Part shown: one piece after another, positions 26,077-36,795 of the stretch
How the letters are laid out: each line of letters starts with the position of its first letter
Position numbering within the stretch: the stretch's first letter is position 1
Assembly (NCBI RefSeq): GCF_008039875.1
Contig: NZ_VRUU01000042.1
Span: forward strand, 1-43,006
Origin: Methylobacterium sp. WL119
Lineage (GTDB): Bacteria > Pseudomonadota > Alphaproteobacteria > Rhizobiales > Beijerinckiaceae
DNA: 43,006 bases
Reading direction: 5' to 3'
Notes under the pieces: model-generated
The model's input: only the letters and a program-made list of their open reading frames with translations
What the model was told of the DNA's origin: nothing
Database searches by the model: none
Translations under genes and position numbers: made by a program

Positions 26077-27273
26077 CTAGCGGGCGGCCGCGTCGGCGTC
26101 GGCGTAGGCCATCACGCCCGACACGGCGCGGACGTCGCGGTAGCGCGCGCCGCGGGCGCTCATCATCGCCTCGAACTTCTCGTGCACCTGCGCGACCGAC
26201 AGGCTCGCGGCCTTGCGGCGGCGGTTGCGCTCGGAAGCGAAGAAGATCGAGCGGTTGGCCCGCGCCGGGCCCGGAAGCAGCTTGGCCGCGGCGGCGCCGG
26301 GCTTATCGACGACCTGGGCGAGGAACGATTCGGCATCGTCCGGCCCGAGGAAGTGGGCGAGGTAAACCTCGCCCAGAGACAGCTCGCGCCCGATCCGCAG
26401 GGCGATGCGGGCGGCATCGCGCTTCAGCATCTCGCCCGCCAGAAGCGCCGAGAGGTAGGGATCGCGGCGCAGCTCGAGGATCCGGGTGCGCTCGGCGGCG
26501 TCCGTCACCGTCGGCCGGTCGTTGGAATCGGCGACGATCAGCGCCGCCTCCTTCTCCATCCCGTACTTGGCGCCGAAGTCGCGCACGCAGCCGAGCCAGG
26601 TCCGCTCAATGAACTGGTAAAGGCCGGTGGCCGAGGAGGTCTTGGCCTGCACGGCGGTGATGAAGCTCGACTCCTTGTCGGCCACCGCCATCAGCAGCAC
26701 CGGGTCGGTCTGCACGGCCTGGGCGGCGCGGACGATGGTCTGGACGATGTGGCGGCGGATCTTCATCGGCCCGAACTCGAGCACGTCGTTCGGGTCGCCG
26801 CCGGCGCTCTCCGAGAGCAGGAAGTCGTAGGAGACCCGGTCGACCGCGTTGGACCCGAGCTCGGTGTCGAGATCGTGGACCGCGGCGAAGGCCGAGGAGG
26901 CGCGCAGCACCACCGGCGGCTCGGCGACGACGGGCGGCAGCGCGCTCACCTGGATGCGGGGGCGGGGCATCGGGATCTCGGTGGCGGCCTGGGCCGAGGA
27001 CACCGCATTCTCCAGGCCGATCTTGCCGAGCTCGACGCCCGAGCCGATCAGCAGCGCGCTCAGCGCGCCGGCGAACAGCGACATCGACAGGACGGAGCGG
27101 GCGAGCGCCGGACGGCTGCCGTGGCCGCGGCCGACCGGGGCGGAAAGGGTGATGCAGTCGGTGGCGCCCGCCCCGAAGCGGCCCGTGGACGCCGATTTGG
27201 ACGCGCCCTTGCCGGCGGCGGCGGAGCCGGACGCGATGGCCTTGCGAGACGTTCCGACGGTGCGGCCCTGCAT
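26077..27273 (-). CDS. SLT-type lytic transglycosylase, membrane-anchored
   Basis: 398 residues. A Ser/Ala/Gly-rich cytoplasmic start (about 1-58) is followed by one membrane helix at about 60-78 (VLSMSLFAGALSALLIGSGV) and a Pro-rich periplasmic linker (about 98-125). The transglycosylase SLT-like core starts near 175, with VLLMAVADKESSF (putative catalytic E201) and TSSATGLYQFIERTWLG. A helical C-terminal part follows, with LAHFLGPDDAESFL. Such enzymes cut peptidoglycan between MurNAc and GlcNAc. The ATG at 27273 has GGGA 5 nt upstream; a GTG at 27315 is an alternative. It fits the envelope-remodelling neighbourhood. Confidence 0.85.
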   Translation of the reverse strand: MQGRTVGTSRKAIASGSAAAGKGASKSASTGRFGAGATDCITLSAPVGRGHGSRPALARSVLSMSLFAGALSALLIGSGVELGKIGLENAVSSAQAATEIPMPRPRIQVSALPPVVAEPPVVLRASSAFAAVHDLDTELGSNAVDRVSYDFLLSESAGGDPNDVLEFGPMKIRRHIVQTIVRAAQAVQTDPVLLMAVADKESSFITAVQAKTSSATGLYQFIERTWLGCVRDFGAKYGMEKEAALIVADSNDRPTVTDAAERTRILELRRDPYLSALLAGEMLKRDAARIALRIGRELSLGEVYLAHFLGPDDAESFLAQVVDKPGAAAAKLLPGPARANRSIFFASERNRRRKAASLSVAQVHEKFEAMMSARGARYRDVRAVSGVMAYADADAAAR

Positions 27274-27552
27274 GTGCGTCCCAAAATCCCGGTTTCGCGC
27301 CGATTGCGGCGCCACCCCCCGATCTGGCTTGACAGATGTGGCGACAACACGGCCGAGGCTGGACCATTCCGGTCGTGCCGGCGGTTTCCGGGGGCCGGCC
27401 GGCCATCACCCGTTCCTCCGGCGATGGTGGGGCGCGATGTGAGCCCGTGACTTGGCGCCCGTCCCTCCGTATGAGGGCGCATCCGCGACGAACGGCCCGG
27501 GACGGCCGGGCGTCGCCGCGCGAAAAAGCCCGGCCCAGCACAGAGTTATCCG

Positions 27553-30231
27553 ATGAGCGGCGTCAACGAGATCCGGTCGGCCTTCCTCGACTACTTCGCG
27601 GGTGCGGGGCACACGATCGTGCCGTCGTCCTCGCTGGTGCCGAAGAACGACCCGACGTTGATGTTCACCAACGCCGGCATGGTGCAGTTCAAGAACGTCT
27701 TCACCGGCGTCGAGAAGCGGCCCTACGTGCGGGCGACGACGGCGCAGAAATGCGTCCGCGCCGGCGGCAAGCACAACGACCTCGACAACGTCGGCTACAC
27801 CGCGCGCCACCACACCTTCTTCGAGATGCTCGGCAACTTCTCCTTCGGCGACTACTTCAAGCCGCAGGCGATCGAGCTGGCCTGGACCCTGATCACCAAG
27901 GAGTTCGGCCTCAAGCCGGACCGGCTCCTCGTCACGGTCTATGCCGACGACGACGAGGCGGCGACGCTCTGGAAGAAGATCGCCGGCTTTTCCGACGACA
28001 AGATCATCCGCATCGGCACCTCGGACAACTTCTGGCAGATGGGCGACACCGGCCCCTGCGGGCCGTGCTCGGAGATCTTCATCGACCAGGGCCCGGGGCT
28101 CGCCGGCGGCCCGCCCGGCTCGCCCGACGAGGACGGCGACCGCTTCCTCGAGTTCTGGAACCTCGTGTTCATGCAGTACGAGCAGGTCGAGCCGGGCAAC
28201 CGGCTGGTCCTGCCGCGGCCGTCGATCGACACCGGCATGGGCCTGGAGCGCATGGCCGCGATCCTCCAGGGCGTGACCTCGAACTACGAGACCGACCTGT
28301 TCCGGTCGCTGATCGATGCCGTGTCGCACGCGGTCGGCCGCCCGCCCGAGCCTGCGAACGTCGCCTCTTACCGGGTGATCGCCGACCACCTGCGCGCCGG
28401 TTCCTTCCTGATCGCCGACGGCGTGCTGCCGGGCAACGAGGGCCGCGGCTACGTGCTGCGCCGCATCCTGCGCCGCGCCATGCGCCACCTCGAGCTGCTC
28501 GGCTCGCGCGAGCCGGCGATGTTCCGCCTCGTGCCGACGCTGGTGCGGGAGATGGGCCAGGCCTACCCCGAGCTGGTGCGGGCCGAGAGCCTGATCTCCG
28601 AGACCCTGCGCCTCGAGGAGACACGCTTCCGCCGCACCCTGGAGCGCGGCCTCGCGATCCTCGACGCCGAGACCCGCGACCTCGCCGCCGGCCAGAACCT
28701 CGCCGGGGAGACCGCCTTCACCCTCTACGACACCTACGGTTTCCCCCTCGACCTGACGCAGGACGCCCTGAAGGCCCGGGGCATCGGCGTCGACACGGAG
28801 GCGTTCGGCCTCGCGATGCAACGCCAGAAGCAGGCGGCGCGCGCGGCGTGGTCGGGCTCGGGCGAGGCCGCCACCGAGACGGTGTGGTTCTCGGTGCGCG
28901 ACCGGACCGGCGCCACCGAGTTCCTGGGCTACGAGGCCGAGAGCGCCGAGGGCGTCGTGACGGCGCTGCTGCGCGACGGCGCCGAGGTCCAGGCCCTGCA
29001 GGCCGGTGAGAGCGGGCTGCTCATCGCCAACCAGACGCCGTTCTACGCCGAATCCGGCGGGCAGGTCGGCGACACCGGCGCGCTCGCCGCGCCGGGGCTG
29101 AAGGCTCGCGTGACCAACACCGAGAAGAAGCTCGGCGACCTGTTCGTCCACCACGTCACCGTGGAGGCGGGCACCCTGAGCCTCGGCCAGGCCGTCGAGC
29201 TGAAGGTCGACCACGCCCGCCGGGCCGCGATTCGCGCCAACCATTCCGCCACCCATCTGCTGCACGAGGCCCTGCGGCAGGTGCTCGGCGACCACGTCGC
29301 GCAGAAGGGCTCGCTGGTCTCCCCCGAGCGCCTGCGCTTCGACATCAGCCACCCGAAGCCGATCGAGGCGGCCGAGCTCGCCCGCGTCGAGGACCTCGCC
29401 AACGCGGTGCTGCTGCAGAACGTGCCGGTGGTGACCAAGCTGATGGCGGTGGACGAGGCGATCGAGTCCGGGGCGCGCGCGCTGTTCGGCGAGAAGTACG
29501 GCGACGAGGTCCGCGTCGTCTCCATGGGCCGGCCGGTGGACGATGCCGGCACGGAGATCGAGGGCGGCCGCCTGCCGAACTTCTCGATCGAGCTCTGCGG
29601 CGGCACGCACGCCGCGCGCACCGGCGACATCGGCACCATCACGATCCTCGCCGAGAGCGCGGTCGGCGCCGGGGTGCGCCGCATCGAGGCGATGACCGCC
29701 GACGCCGCCCGCCGCCACCGCGGCGAGGAGAGCCGCACCCTCGGGGCGCTGGCCTCCCAGCTCAAGGCGCCGGTGGCGGAGGTGTCCGACCGGCTCTCCG
29801 GGCTGCTGGAGGATCGCCGCCGGCTGGAGCGCGAGGTCTCGGACCTGCGCAAGAAGCTGGCGATGGGCGGCAGCGCCGGAGGCGGCGACGAGGCGACCGA
29901 GGTGGCCGGCGTCAAGCTGATGGCGCGGGCGATCGAGGGCGTCGAGATGCGCGACCTTAAGAGCCTGGCCGATGCCGGCAAGCAGAAGCTCGGCTCCGGC
30001 ATCGTCGCCATCGTCGGCGTCGGCGCCGACGGCAAGGCCGGCCTCGTGGTCGGCGTCACCCCGGACCTCACCGAGCGCTACGACGCCGTCGCCCTGGTGC
30101 GGGCCGGCGCAGGCCATCTCGGCGGCAAGGGCGGCGGCGGCCGCCGCGACATGGCCCAGGCCGGCGGCCCGGAGGGCGCCGGCGCGAAGGCCGCCCTCGA
30201 CGCGATCACCGCGGCGGTGGCGGCGGGCTGA
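27553..30231 (+). CDS. alaS: Alanyl-tRNA synthetase
   Basis: It charges tRNA-Ala and edits mischarged Ser/Gly. 892 residues, normal length. Aminoacylation domain at the N-terminus: [58 protein letters not shown] and the [13 protein letters not shown] motif. The editing domain has the zinc ligands in [14 protein letters not shown] and [15 protein letters not shown]. The C-terminal domain (C-Ala) ends in [19 protein letters not shown]. The start codon ATG at 27553 is canonical although its ribosome binding site is weak. tRNA-Ala itself lies about 4 kb downstream on the other strand. Confidence 0.98.
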   Translation: MSGVNEIRSAFLDYFAGAGHTIVPSSSLVPKNDPTLMFTNAGMVQFKNVFTGVEKRPYVRATTAQKCVRAGGKHNDLDNVGYTARHHTFFEMLGNFSFGDYFKPQAIELAWTLITKEFGLKPDRLLVTVYADDDEAATLWKKIAGFSDDKIIRIGTSDNFWQMGDTGPCGPCSEIFIDQGPGLAGGPPGSPDEDGDRFLEFWNLVFMQYEQVEPGNRLVLPRPSIDTGMGLERMAAILQGVTSNYETDLFRSLIDAVSHAVGRPPEPANVASYRVIADHLRAGSFLIADGVLPGNEGRGYVLRRILRRAMRHLELLGSREPAMFRLVPTLVREMGQAYPELVRAESLISETLRLEETRFRRTLERGLAILDAETRDLAAGQNLAGETAFTLYDTYGFPLDLTQDALKARGIGVDTEAFGLAMQRQKQAARAAWSGSGEAATETVWFSVRDRTGATEFLGYEAESAEGVVTALLRDGAEVQALQAGESGLLIANQTPFYAESGGQVGDTGALAAPGLKARVTNTEKKLGDLFVHHVTVEAGTLSLGQAVELKVDHARRAAIRANHSATHLLHEALRQVLGDHVAQKGSLVSPERLRFDISHPKPIEAAELARVEDLANAVLLQNVPVVTKLMAVDEAIESGARALFGEKYGDEVRVVSMGRPVDDAGTEIEGGRLPNFSIELCGGTHAARTGDIGTITILAESAVGAGVRRIEAMTADAARRHRGEESRTLGALASQLKAPVAEVSDRLSGLLEDRRRLEREVSDLRKKLAMGGSAGGGDEATEVAGVKLMARAIEGVEMRDLKSLADAGKQKLGSGIVAIVGVGADGKAGLVVGVTPDLTERYDAVALVRAGAGHLGGKGGGGRRDMAQAGGPEGAGAKAALDAITAAVAAG

Positions 30232-30235
30232 CGGC

Positions 30236-30667
30236 TCAGCCCACCCGCTTCCAGGTCTGGCGCTTGCAGAAGACGCTCATCACGCAGCCCGAGACCTCGA
30301 TCGCGTTCGGGCCGGTCATCTTGAGCGAGCCGGAATAGGTCTTCCCGTCCTTCGGGTTGTAGAGGGTGCCGGAATAGCCGTCGCCCGACGGGCTCGTGGC
30401 GTTGACGATCTGGACGCCGACGACGCTGCGGGTGCGCAGGGCCGGGTCCGGGTTGTTGGCGTCGAGGCCTTTGCCCGCGGTGCTGACGATGGTGCCGCAG
30501 AAGCCGGCGCCGCACCGCGTCAGCCGCACCTTCGAGTCGCCGGTCTCGGTCAGCCAGATCCCGGCCGGGTCGGCGGCCTTCTGCGCCTGCGCGCCGCTGC
30601 CGACGAGGCAGGACGCGACGAGGCAGGCGGCGAAGAGGGTGGGAGCGAACACAGTTGCCGGTCTCAT
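30236..30667 (-). CDS. DUF2147 periplasmic protein
   Basis: 143 residues with a signal peptide (about 1-28, LFAACLVASCLVGSGAQA). The mature part has the DUF2147 pattern: GIWLTETGDSKVRLTRCGAGFCGTI, a central TLYNPKDGKTYSGSLKM, and a final EVSGCVMSVFCKRQTWKRV, with Cys residues that may form disulfides. The family is exported and its role is unclear; it resembles lipocalin-like beta barrels. ATG at 30667 follows GGAGGATCCGC. It ends 4 nt from the convergent alaS stop. Confidence 0.88.
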   Translation of the reverse strand: MRPATVFAPTLFAACLVASCLVGSGAQAQKAADPAGIWLTETGDSKVRLTRCGAGFCGTIVSTAGKGLDANNPDPALRTRSVVGVQIVNATSPSGDGYSGTLYNPKDGKTYSGSLKMTGPNAIEVSGCVMSVFCKRQTWKRVG

Positions 30668-30755
30668 GCGGATCCTCCGAGCGTGCCGCCCGTCCGGGCG
30701 ATCGGCCCGGCAATAGCCGTGCGCACCGAAGTCCCGCAAGACGCAGCGGCGGCTG

Positions 30756-31451
30756 CTAAGGTCCGCGCCCGAGCACGGCCCCGAGATAGGTTTCGGCGAC
30801 CTCGCAGAACGGCAGGCCGGCCCCGGTCGCGAGCACCGCGTCGACCTCGAACAGCGGGTCGTCCGGACCCGGGGCGGGGGCGCCGGGATCGCGGAGCGGG
30901 CGGAGCGCGACGTTGCGGCGGGTCGGCGCGAGCGGGCGCACCACCCGGCCGAACGGCGCGTCGGTCTCGTCCAGGGCCGCGTTCATGGCGGGCGTCAGCC
31001 GGCCCGGCACGTACCAGTTGTCGGCCTCGGACAGGACGTAGACGCCGCAGGCGAGCCGGACGCGCCGGTAGCGGACCGGCTCGTCCGGCGCGAGGCCGAG
31101 ACGCTTGCGTTGCGCCGCGTCGAGGGGCTTCTCGGCCCCCGGGACCCGGCGGGCGACGAGGTGCGGCTCGGCCGACAGGCCGCGCTCGGCGCACCACGCC
31201 TCCAGCACCGCGGTCGCGCTGTGGCCGGACAGGATGCGGGCCTGGAGGGCCTCGATCAGTCCCGTCGTCGCCTCGGGCGGCGGAACCGGTTCGGCCGAGA
31301 CGGGACGCATCGAACCGAACATCGCCATCGCAAGCAGGAGGAGCGCCCGGACCGACGGAGGCGGGCTCGCGCTACGCCATAGGCATCGGCGGCCGAACCG
31401 TCCATGCGCCGCGTGCGCGCTGCCCGCCCGGTCCACCGCCCCGTCCCGCAT
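30756..31451 (-). CDS. Exported chorismate-lyase-like protein, overlapping aroQ
   Basis: 231 residues. After a basic N-terminus comes a hydrophobic stretch VRALLLLAMAMFGSM, a probable signal sequence ending near VSAEP. The mature part contains VRYRRVRLACGVYVLSEADN, WYVPGRLTPAMNAALDETDA and PFGRVVRPLAPTRRN, which resemble the chorismate lyase (UbiC)/UTRA fold ('NWyvp.rLt..m...L..td.pfG'). Because it appears exported, a direct role as chorismate lyase is doubtful. The ATG shares its A with the TGA of aroQ (TGATG), so it is translated by coupling. An internal Met in front of FGSMRPVSAEP could be a later start. Confidence 0.7.
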   Translation of the reverse strand: MRDGAVDRAGSAHAAHGRFGRRCLWRSASPPPSVRALLLLAMAMFGSMRPVSAEPVPPPEATTGLIEALQARILSGHSATAVLEAWCAERGLSAEPHLVARRVPGAEKPLDAAQRKRLGLAPDEPVRYRRVRLACGVYVLSEADNWYVPGRLTPAMNAALDETDAPFGRVVRPLAPTRRNVALRPLRDPGAPAPGPDDPLFEVDAVLATGAGLPFCEVAETYLGAVLGRGP

Positions 31452-31906
31452 CAGCGCACCGCTTCGGCTTGGCCGATCAACGTCGCGACGCGGCGCAGCG
31501 CCAGGCCGTAGCCCTCGGTGCCGAGGCCGGCGATGACGCCGTCGGCGCGCAGCGAGACGTAGGAGTGGTGCCGGAAGGCCTCGCGCTTGTGCACGTTCGA
31601 GATGTGAACCTCGATCACCGGGCCGTCGAAGGCGTTGAGCGCGTCGAGCAGCGCCACCGAGGTATGGGTGAAGGCGGCCGGGTTGATGACGATGCCGGCG
31701 GCCTCGTCCCGCGCCGCGTGGATCCAGTCGATCAGCGCGCCCTCGTGATTCGACTGCCGGAACTGCAGCGCGAGCCCGAGCTCGCCGGCGAGCGCCCGGC
31801 AGGCGGCCTCGACGTCGGCCAGGGTCTCGTGGCCGTAGATCTCCGGCTGGCGCCGGCCGAGGAGGTTCAGGTTCGGGCCGTTCAGCACGGTGACGAGACG
31901 GCTCAT
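31451..31906 (-). CDS. aroQ: Type II 3-dehydroquinate dehydratase
   Basis: Third step of the shikimate pathway: dehydration of 3-dehydroquinate. 151 residues, the usual small dodecameric form. Motifs are [19 protein letters not shown] (catalytic Arg and Tyr), [28 protein letters not shown] and [20 protein letters not shown] (catalytic His region). ATG at 31906 with GGAGGATGTC upstream. The stop overlaps the start of the chorismate-lyase-like gene by one base. Another shikimate gene, aroA, is 3 kb away in the window. Confidence 0.97.
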   Translation of the reverse strand: MSRLVTVLNGPNLNLLGRRQPEIYGHETLADVEAACRALAGELGLALQFRQSNHEGALIDWIHAARDEAAGIVINPAAFTHTSVALLDALNAFDGPVIEVHISNVHKREAFRHHSYVSLRADGVIAGLGTEGYGLALRRVATLIGQAEAVR

Positions 31907-32083
31907 GACATCCTCCTTCGCGCGGCCCGCGCACGGACGCTCGACCCATGAACCGCCGCGGCCGCGGCATCAAGCGGGCCGACAGAGCGGCGGCGCTGTC
32001 TCCGCCCCGGGCTTTGCGCGCGGGCGCGGCGGTCTACATCCCGCGAGAATCGCGTGAGGACGCGGCCGAGCCACGGAGGGGCC

Positions 32084-32929
32084 ATGAGCCAGATCGAGAC
32101 CAGCGCGCCCGTGGTGATCGCCGTGGCGATCACCGGCTCGGTGCCGCGCAAGGCGGACAACCCGGCGCTTCCCGTGACGGTGGCCGAGCAGATCGAGTCG
32201 ACGCACCAGGCCTTCGAGGCGGGGGCGACGCTGGCCCACATCCACGTGCGCAACGACGACGAGACCCCGTCCTCCGATCCCGACCGCTTCGCCGCCGTGC
32301 AGGAGGGCCTACGCAAGCATTGCCCCGGCCTCGTGGTGCAGTTCTCCACCGGCGGGCGCGGGCGCGACCCGGCGAGCCGGGGTCTCTCGCTGCAGCACCG
32401 GCCGGACATGGCCTCGCTCTCGACCGGTTCGGTCAACTTCCCGACCATCGTCTACGAGAATCCGGCCGCCCTCGTCACCGACCTCGCCACGCAGATGACG
32501 CGCTTCGGCGTGCGGCCGGAGATCGAGATCTTCGACCTGTCGCACCTCCACGGCGCCCGCCGCCTCGTCGAGGCCGGCCTGATCGACGCGCGGCCGCACG
32601 TGCAGTTCGTGATGGGCGTCCAGAACGCGATGCCGGCCGACGAGCACCTGCTCGACATCCTGCTGGCCGAGACCCGGCGCATCCTGCCCGGGGCGACCTG
32701 GACGGCAGCCGGGATCGGCCGCAACCAGGCGGTGGTGATGGAGTGGGCGCTGGCGCGCGGCGCCGATGCGGTGCGCACCGGGCTCGAGGACAACATCCGC
32801 ATCGCCAAGGACCGGCTCGCCGCGAGCAACGCCGAGCTCGTCGGGCTCGCCGCCGAGGCGGTGCGCCGCCACGGCCGCCGGCCGGCGACACCGGCCGAGG
32901 CCCGCGCCGCCCTCGGGCTGGCGGCTTGA
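32084..32929 (+). CDS. BKACE family (DUF849) beta-keto acid cleavage enzyme
   Basis: BKACE enzymes split a beta-keto acid with acetyl-CoA, giving acetoacetate and a new CoA ester; the founding member acts in lysine fermentation. 281 residues. Visible family features: VVIAVAITGSVPRKADNP, GATLAHIHVRNDDETPS with the zinc-binding His pair, IVYENP, RPEIEIFDLSHL, HVQFVMGVQNAMPADEHLL, and NQAVVMEWALARGADAVRTG followed by LEDN. The ATG at 32084 has GGAGGGGCC directly upstream. The next gene, an alpha/beta hydrolase, starts one base after the stop, so the two form an operon. The keto-acid substrate cannot be told from sequence alone. Confidence 0.92.
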   Translation: MSQIETSAPVVIAVAITGSVPRKADNPALPVTVAEQIESTHQAFEAGATLAHIHVRNDDETPSSDPDRFAAVQEGLRKHCPGLVVQFSTGGRGRDPASRGLSLQHRPDMASLSTGSVNFPTIVYENPAALVTDLATQMTRFGVRPEIEIFDLSHLHGARRLVEAGLIDARPHVQFVMGVQNAMPADEHLLDILLAETRRILPGATWTAAGIGRNQAVVMEWALARGADAVRTGLEDNIRIAKDRLAASNAELVGLAAEAVRRHGRRPATPAEARAALGLAA

Positions 32930-32930
32930 A

Positions 32931-33704
32931 ATGGCTCACCAGCCTCTGAACCACATCCTCACCGGCCCGGAGGACGCACCGGTGGTGGCGTTCTCCAACT
33001 CGCTCGGGACGACGCTCGCCATGTGGGACGCGGTGGTGCCGCACCTAGCCGACCGTTACCGCATCCTGCGCTACGACACCCGCGGCCATGGCGGCTCGGC
33101 GACGCGGGACGCGCCGGCCGAGATCGACGATCTCGCCGGCGACCTGCTCGCGCTGCTCGATGGGCTCGGCATCGTCCGCATCCACGCCGTCGGCCTGTCG
33201 CTCGGCGGCATGACGATGCAGGCGCTGGCGAGCGCCGCGCCCGACCGCGTGGCGAGCCTGACCCTGATGGCGACGGCCGCCCACATGCCGAGCGAAGCGA
33301 GCTGGAACGCGCGCGCCGCGACGGTGCGCGAGGCGGGACCGCAGGCGATCGTCGCGGCGACCCTCGGCCGCTGGTTCACGCCGGGCTTCTCCGAACGGCA
33401 TCCGGAGGTGATCGCGCCGATCCGCACGGCGTTCACGGCCTGCGATGCGGCCGGCTACGCGGTCTGCTGCGGCGCGATCGGGCGCATGGACCTGCGCCCG
33501 CGTCTGCCGGCCATCACCGCCCCGACGCTGGTCGTCGCCGGCCGCGAGGACACCGCGACGCCGCCCGCGATGGCCGAGGAGATCTGCCGGGGCATCCCCC
33601 AGGCGGAACTGGTGACGCTGCCGCACGCCGCCCACCTCCTCGCCGTCGAGCGGCCGGACGCGGCCGGCGCCTACCTCGCGCAGTTCCTCGACCGGCACCG
33701 GTAG
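32931..33704 (+). CDS. Alpha/beta hydrolase, 3-oxoadipate enol-lactonase-like
   Basis: 257 residues with an alpha/beta-hydrolase triad: Ser in HAVGLSLGGMTMQALA, Asp in VVAGREDTATPPAM, His in LPHAAHLLAVERP. The N-terminus VVAFSNSLGTTLAMWDAVV, RILRYDTRGHGGSA and the middle NARAATVREAG match PcaD-type lactonases of beta-ketoadipate catabolism. It lies one base after the BKACE gene, which handles a beta-keto acid, so a shared catabolic route is likely (inferred). No other pca gene is in the window. Confidence 0.85.
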   Translation: MAHQPLNHILTGPEDAPVVAFSNSLGTTLAMWDAVVPHLADRYRILRYDTRGHGGSATRDAPAEIDDLAGDLLALLDGLGIVRIHAVGLSLGGMTMQALASAAPDRVASLTLMATAAHMPSEASWNARAATVREAGPQAIVAATLGRWFTPGFSERHPEVIAPIRTAFTACDAAGYAVCCGAIGRMDLRPRLPAITAPTLVVAGREDTATPPAMAEEICRGIPQAELVTLPHAAHLLAVERPDAAGAYLAQFLDRHR

Positions 33705-33743
33705 GCGCCAGCCGAAAGCGGCGTCGCGGTGCGAGCTGCGGCG

Positions 33744-33962
33744 TCAGCGGACGATGGTGACGGGCCGCGCCATCGCAGGTCTCCGGCCGATCCGGTTCGG
33801 CGGGCGCCGATCGCGCGCCGCGGCGAGGCCGAGCGCGGCCGCCATGCCCGCGGTGCTCCCGCCGAGGGGGATCGCCAGCAGCGCCATGAGGAGGCCGAAC
33901 TTGGCCAGGAGCAGGATCGACAGTCCCGCGCCGAAGACCGCCGCCACCACGATCGCAACCAT
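33744..33962 (-). CDS. Small hydrophobic protein of unknown function
   Basis: 72 residues: two hydrophobic segments, MVAIVVAAVFGAGLSILLLA and FGLLMALLAIPLGGSTAGMA, then a basic tail (ARDRRPPNRIGRR). ATG at 33962 is chosen because GAGG lies 5 nt upstream and the hydrophobic part starts there; the frame is open to 34088 but that extension looks random. Probably a real small inner-membrane protein, but no family is recognised. Confidence 0.45.
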   Translation of the reverse strand: MVAIVVAAVFGAGLSILLLAKFGLLMALLAIPLGGSTAGMAAALGLAAARDRRPPNRIGRRPAMARPVTIVR

Positions 33963-34334
33963 CACAGCCTCACACAACCAGTGATTGAAGATGTAAGGTC
34001 GCGATCGGCGGTTCGGTTCCGGCCTCCCTCGCGCGACGACCGTCGACGCGAGCCGTGAGGGTCGATGCGATCGGTCGACAATGGGCACGCGACGTCATCC
34101 GCGCGTGATGCAGTCACCAGCGTCGGCGAACCCGACGGCAGCCCGTAACGGCAGATTCTTCTGAAAACCGCGCCGTTCGACGGCAGATAGAAACCGTTCC
34201 TGGTCTCGGTCGCAGACGTGGCGGCGGCCTGCCTATCGTACGGGATGTCGGTACAAGATCGTATGAGGCAGCGATGGAACATCGTCCATGCCGAACCCCT
34301 CTCGGACAACCGCATCCGCGTCTGAGAGGGAGAG
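33963..34334. other. Intergenic region between the small membrane gene and tRNA-Ala; little seen
   Basis: Open frames here lack protein-like character and good ribosome binding sites. The hexamer CGGCAG recurs three times between 34134 and 34186. Near the tRNA there is a hairpin (34298-34329). Otherwise I see nothing. Confidence 0.4.
34298..34329 (-). terminator. Possible terminator of tRNA-Ala
   Basis: CCTCTC (34298-34303) and GAGAGG (34324-34329) pair, and after one mismatch three further base pairs extend the stem. It begins 5 nt beyond the tRNA 3' end on the leftward transcript. No T-run follows, so the assignment is weak. Confidence 0.35.
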
Positions 34335-34410
34335 TGGTGGAGCCTAACGGGATCGAACCGATGACCTCTTCCATGCCATGGAAGCGCTCTCCCAGCTGAG
34401 CTAAGGCCCC
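34335..34410 (-). tRNA. tRNA-Ala, anticodon GGC
   Basis: 76 nt with an encoded CCA end. The acceptor stem GGGGCCT/AGGCTCC includes the G3-U70 wobble pair that identifies alanine tRNAs. The D-arm is TAGCTCAGCTGGGAGAGC, the anticodon stem CTTCC/GGAAG with loop ATGGCAT (anticodon GGC, reading GCC/GCU), and the T-arm GGTTCGATCCC. A promoter with a 17-nt spacer lies at 34486-34514. Confidence 0.97.
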
Positions 34411-36102
<1,692 letters not shown>

Positions 36103-36107
36103 GCCCG

Positions 36108-36755
36108 ATGCCCGACAACCCGACAGCCATGGTCATCGCCATCGACGGCCCGGCCGCCTCCGGCAAGGGCACGCTCGCCCAGCGCCTCGCCCGGCACTAC
36201 GGCCTGCCCCACCTCGACACCGGCCTGCTCTATCGCGGCGTCGCGCTGACCCTGCTCGACGCCGGCGCTTCCCTCGACGACGAGGCCGCCGCGGCGCGGG
36301 CGGCCGAGGGCCTGATCGCCGACCGCCTCGCCGACCCGCGCCTGCGCGACCGGGCGATGGGGGAGGCGGCCTCGCGCATCTCGGCGGTGCCGGCGGTGCG
36401 CGCGGCCCTGCTCGCGTGGCAGCAGCGCTTCGCCGGCACCAGCGCCGGCGCGGTGCTCGACGGGCGCGACATCGGCACGGTGGTGTGCCCGGACGCGCGC
36501 GTGAAGCTGTTCATCACCGCCGACGCCGCCGAACGCGCCCGCCGCCGCCACCGCGAGCTCGAGAGCCGCGGCGAGACGACGACGCTGGCCGCCATCCTCG
36601 CCGACATCGAGGCGCGGGACGCCCGGGACGCGGCGCGGAGCACGGCGCCGCTCAGGGCGGCCGACGACGCGGTACGGCTCGACACCACCCATCTCGACGC
36701 CGACGAGGCCTTCGCCGCCGCCCGCGCGGTGGTCGACCGCGCCCGCGCGCAGTGA
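36108..36755 (+). CDS. cmk: Cytidylate kinase
   Basis: It phosphorylates CMP and dCMP. 215 residues with P-loop IAIDGPAASGKGTLAQRLAR, HLDTGLLYRGVAL, LDGRDIGTVVCPDARVKLFI (nucleotide-binding) and AAERARRRHRELESRGE (lid). ATG at 36108, 5 nt after aroA, with GGGGAA in the aroA end; an internal ATG eight codons later (MVIAIDGP) is an alternative. aroA-cmk is a common arrangement; it is usually followed by rpsA, but here the next gene is the convergent moaD 40 nt away. Confidence 0.95.
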   Translation: MPDNPTAMVIAIDGPAASGKGTLAQRLARHYGLPHLDTGLLYRGVALTLLDAGASLDDEAAAARAAEGLIADRLADPRLRDRAMGEAASRISAVPAVRAALLAWQQRFAGTSAGAVLDGRDIGTVVCPDARVKLFITADAAERARRRHRELESRGETTTLAAILADIEARDARDAARSTAPLRAADDAVRLDTTHLDADEAFAAARAVVDRARAQ

Positions 36756-36795
36756 CGATGACCGGGGCGGTGGTGGCGCTCGCCCTGCGTAGGTC

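Noticed and set aside
27329..27334. TTGACA as -35 box of alaS
   Set aside because: A perfect hexamer, but no acceptable -10 box 16-18 nt downstream.
33962..34315. Open frame of 117 codons near the tRNA on the minus strand
   Set aside because: Amino-acid content looks random, no ribosome binding site, no hydrophobic or domain pattern.
34335..34410. tRNA-Ala as integration site of a mobile element
   Set aside because: No integrase gene, and no partial copy of the tRNA 3' end was noticed nearby.
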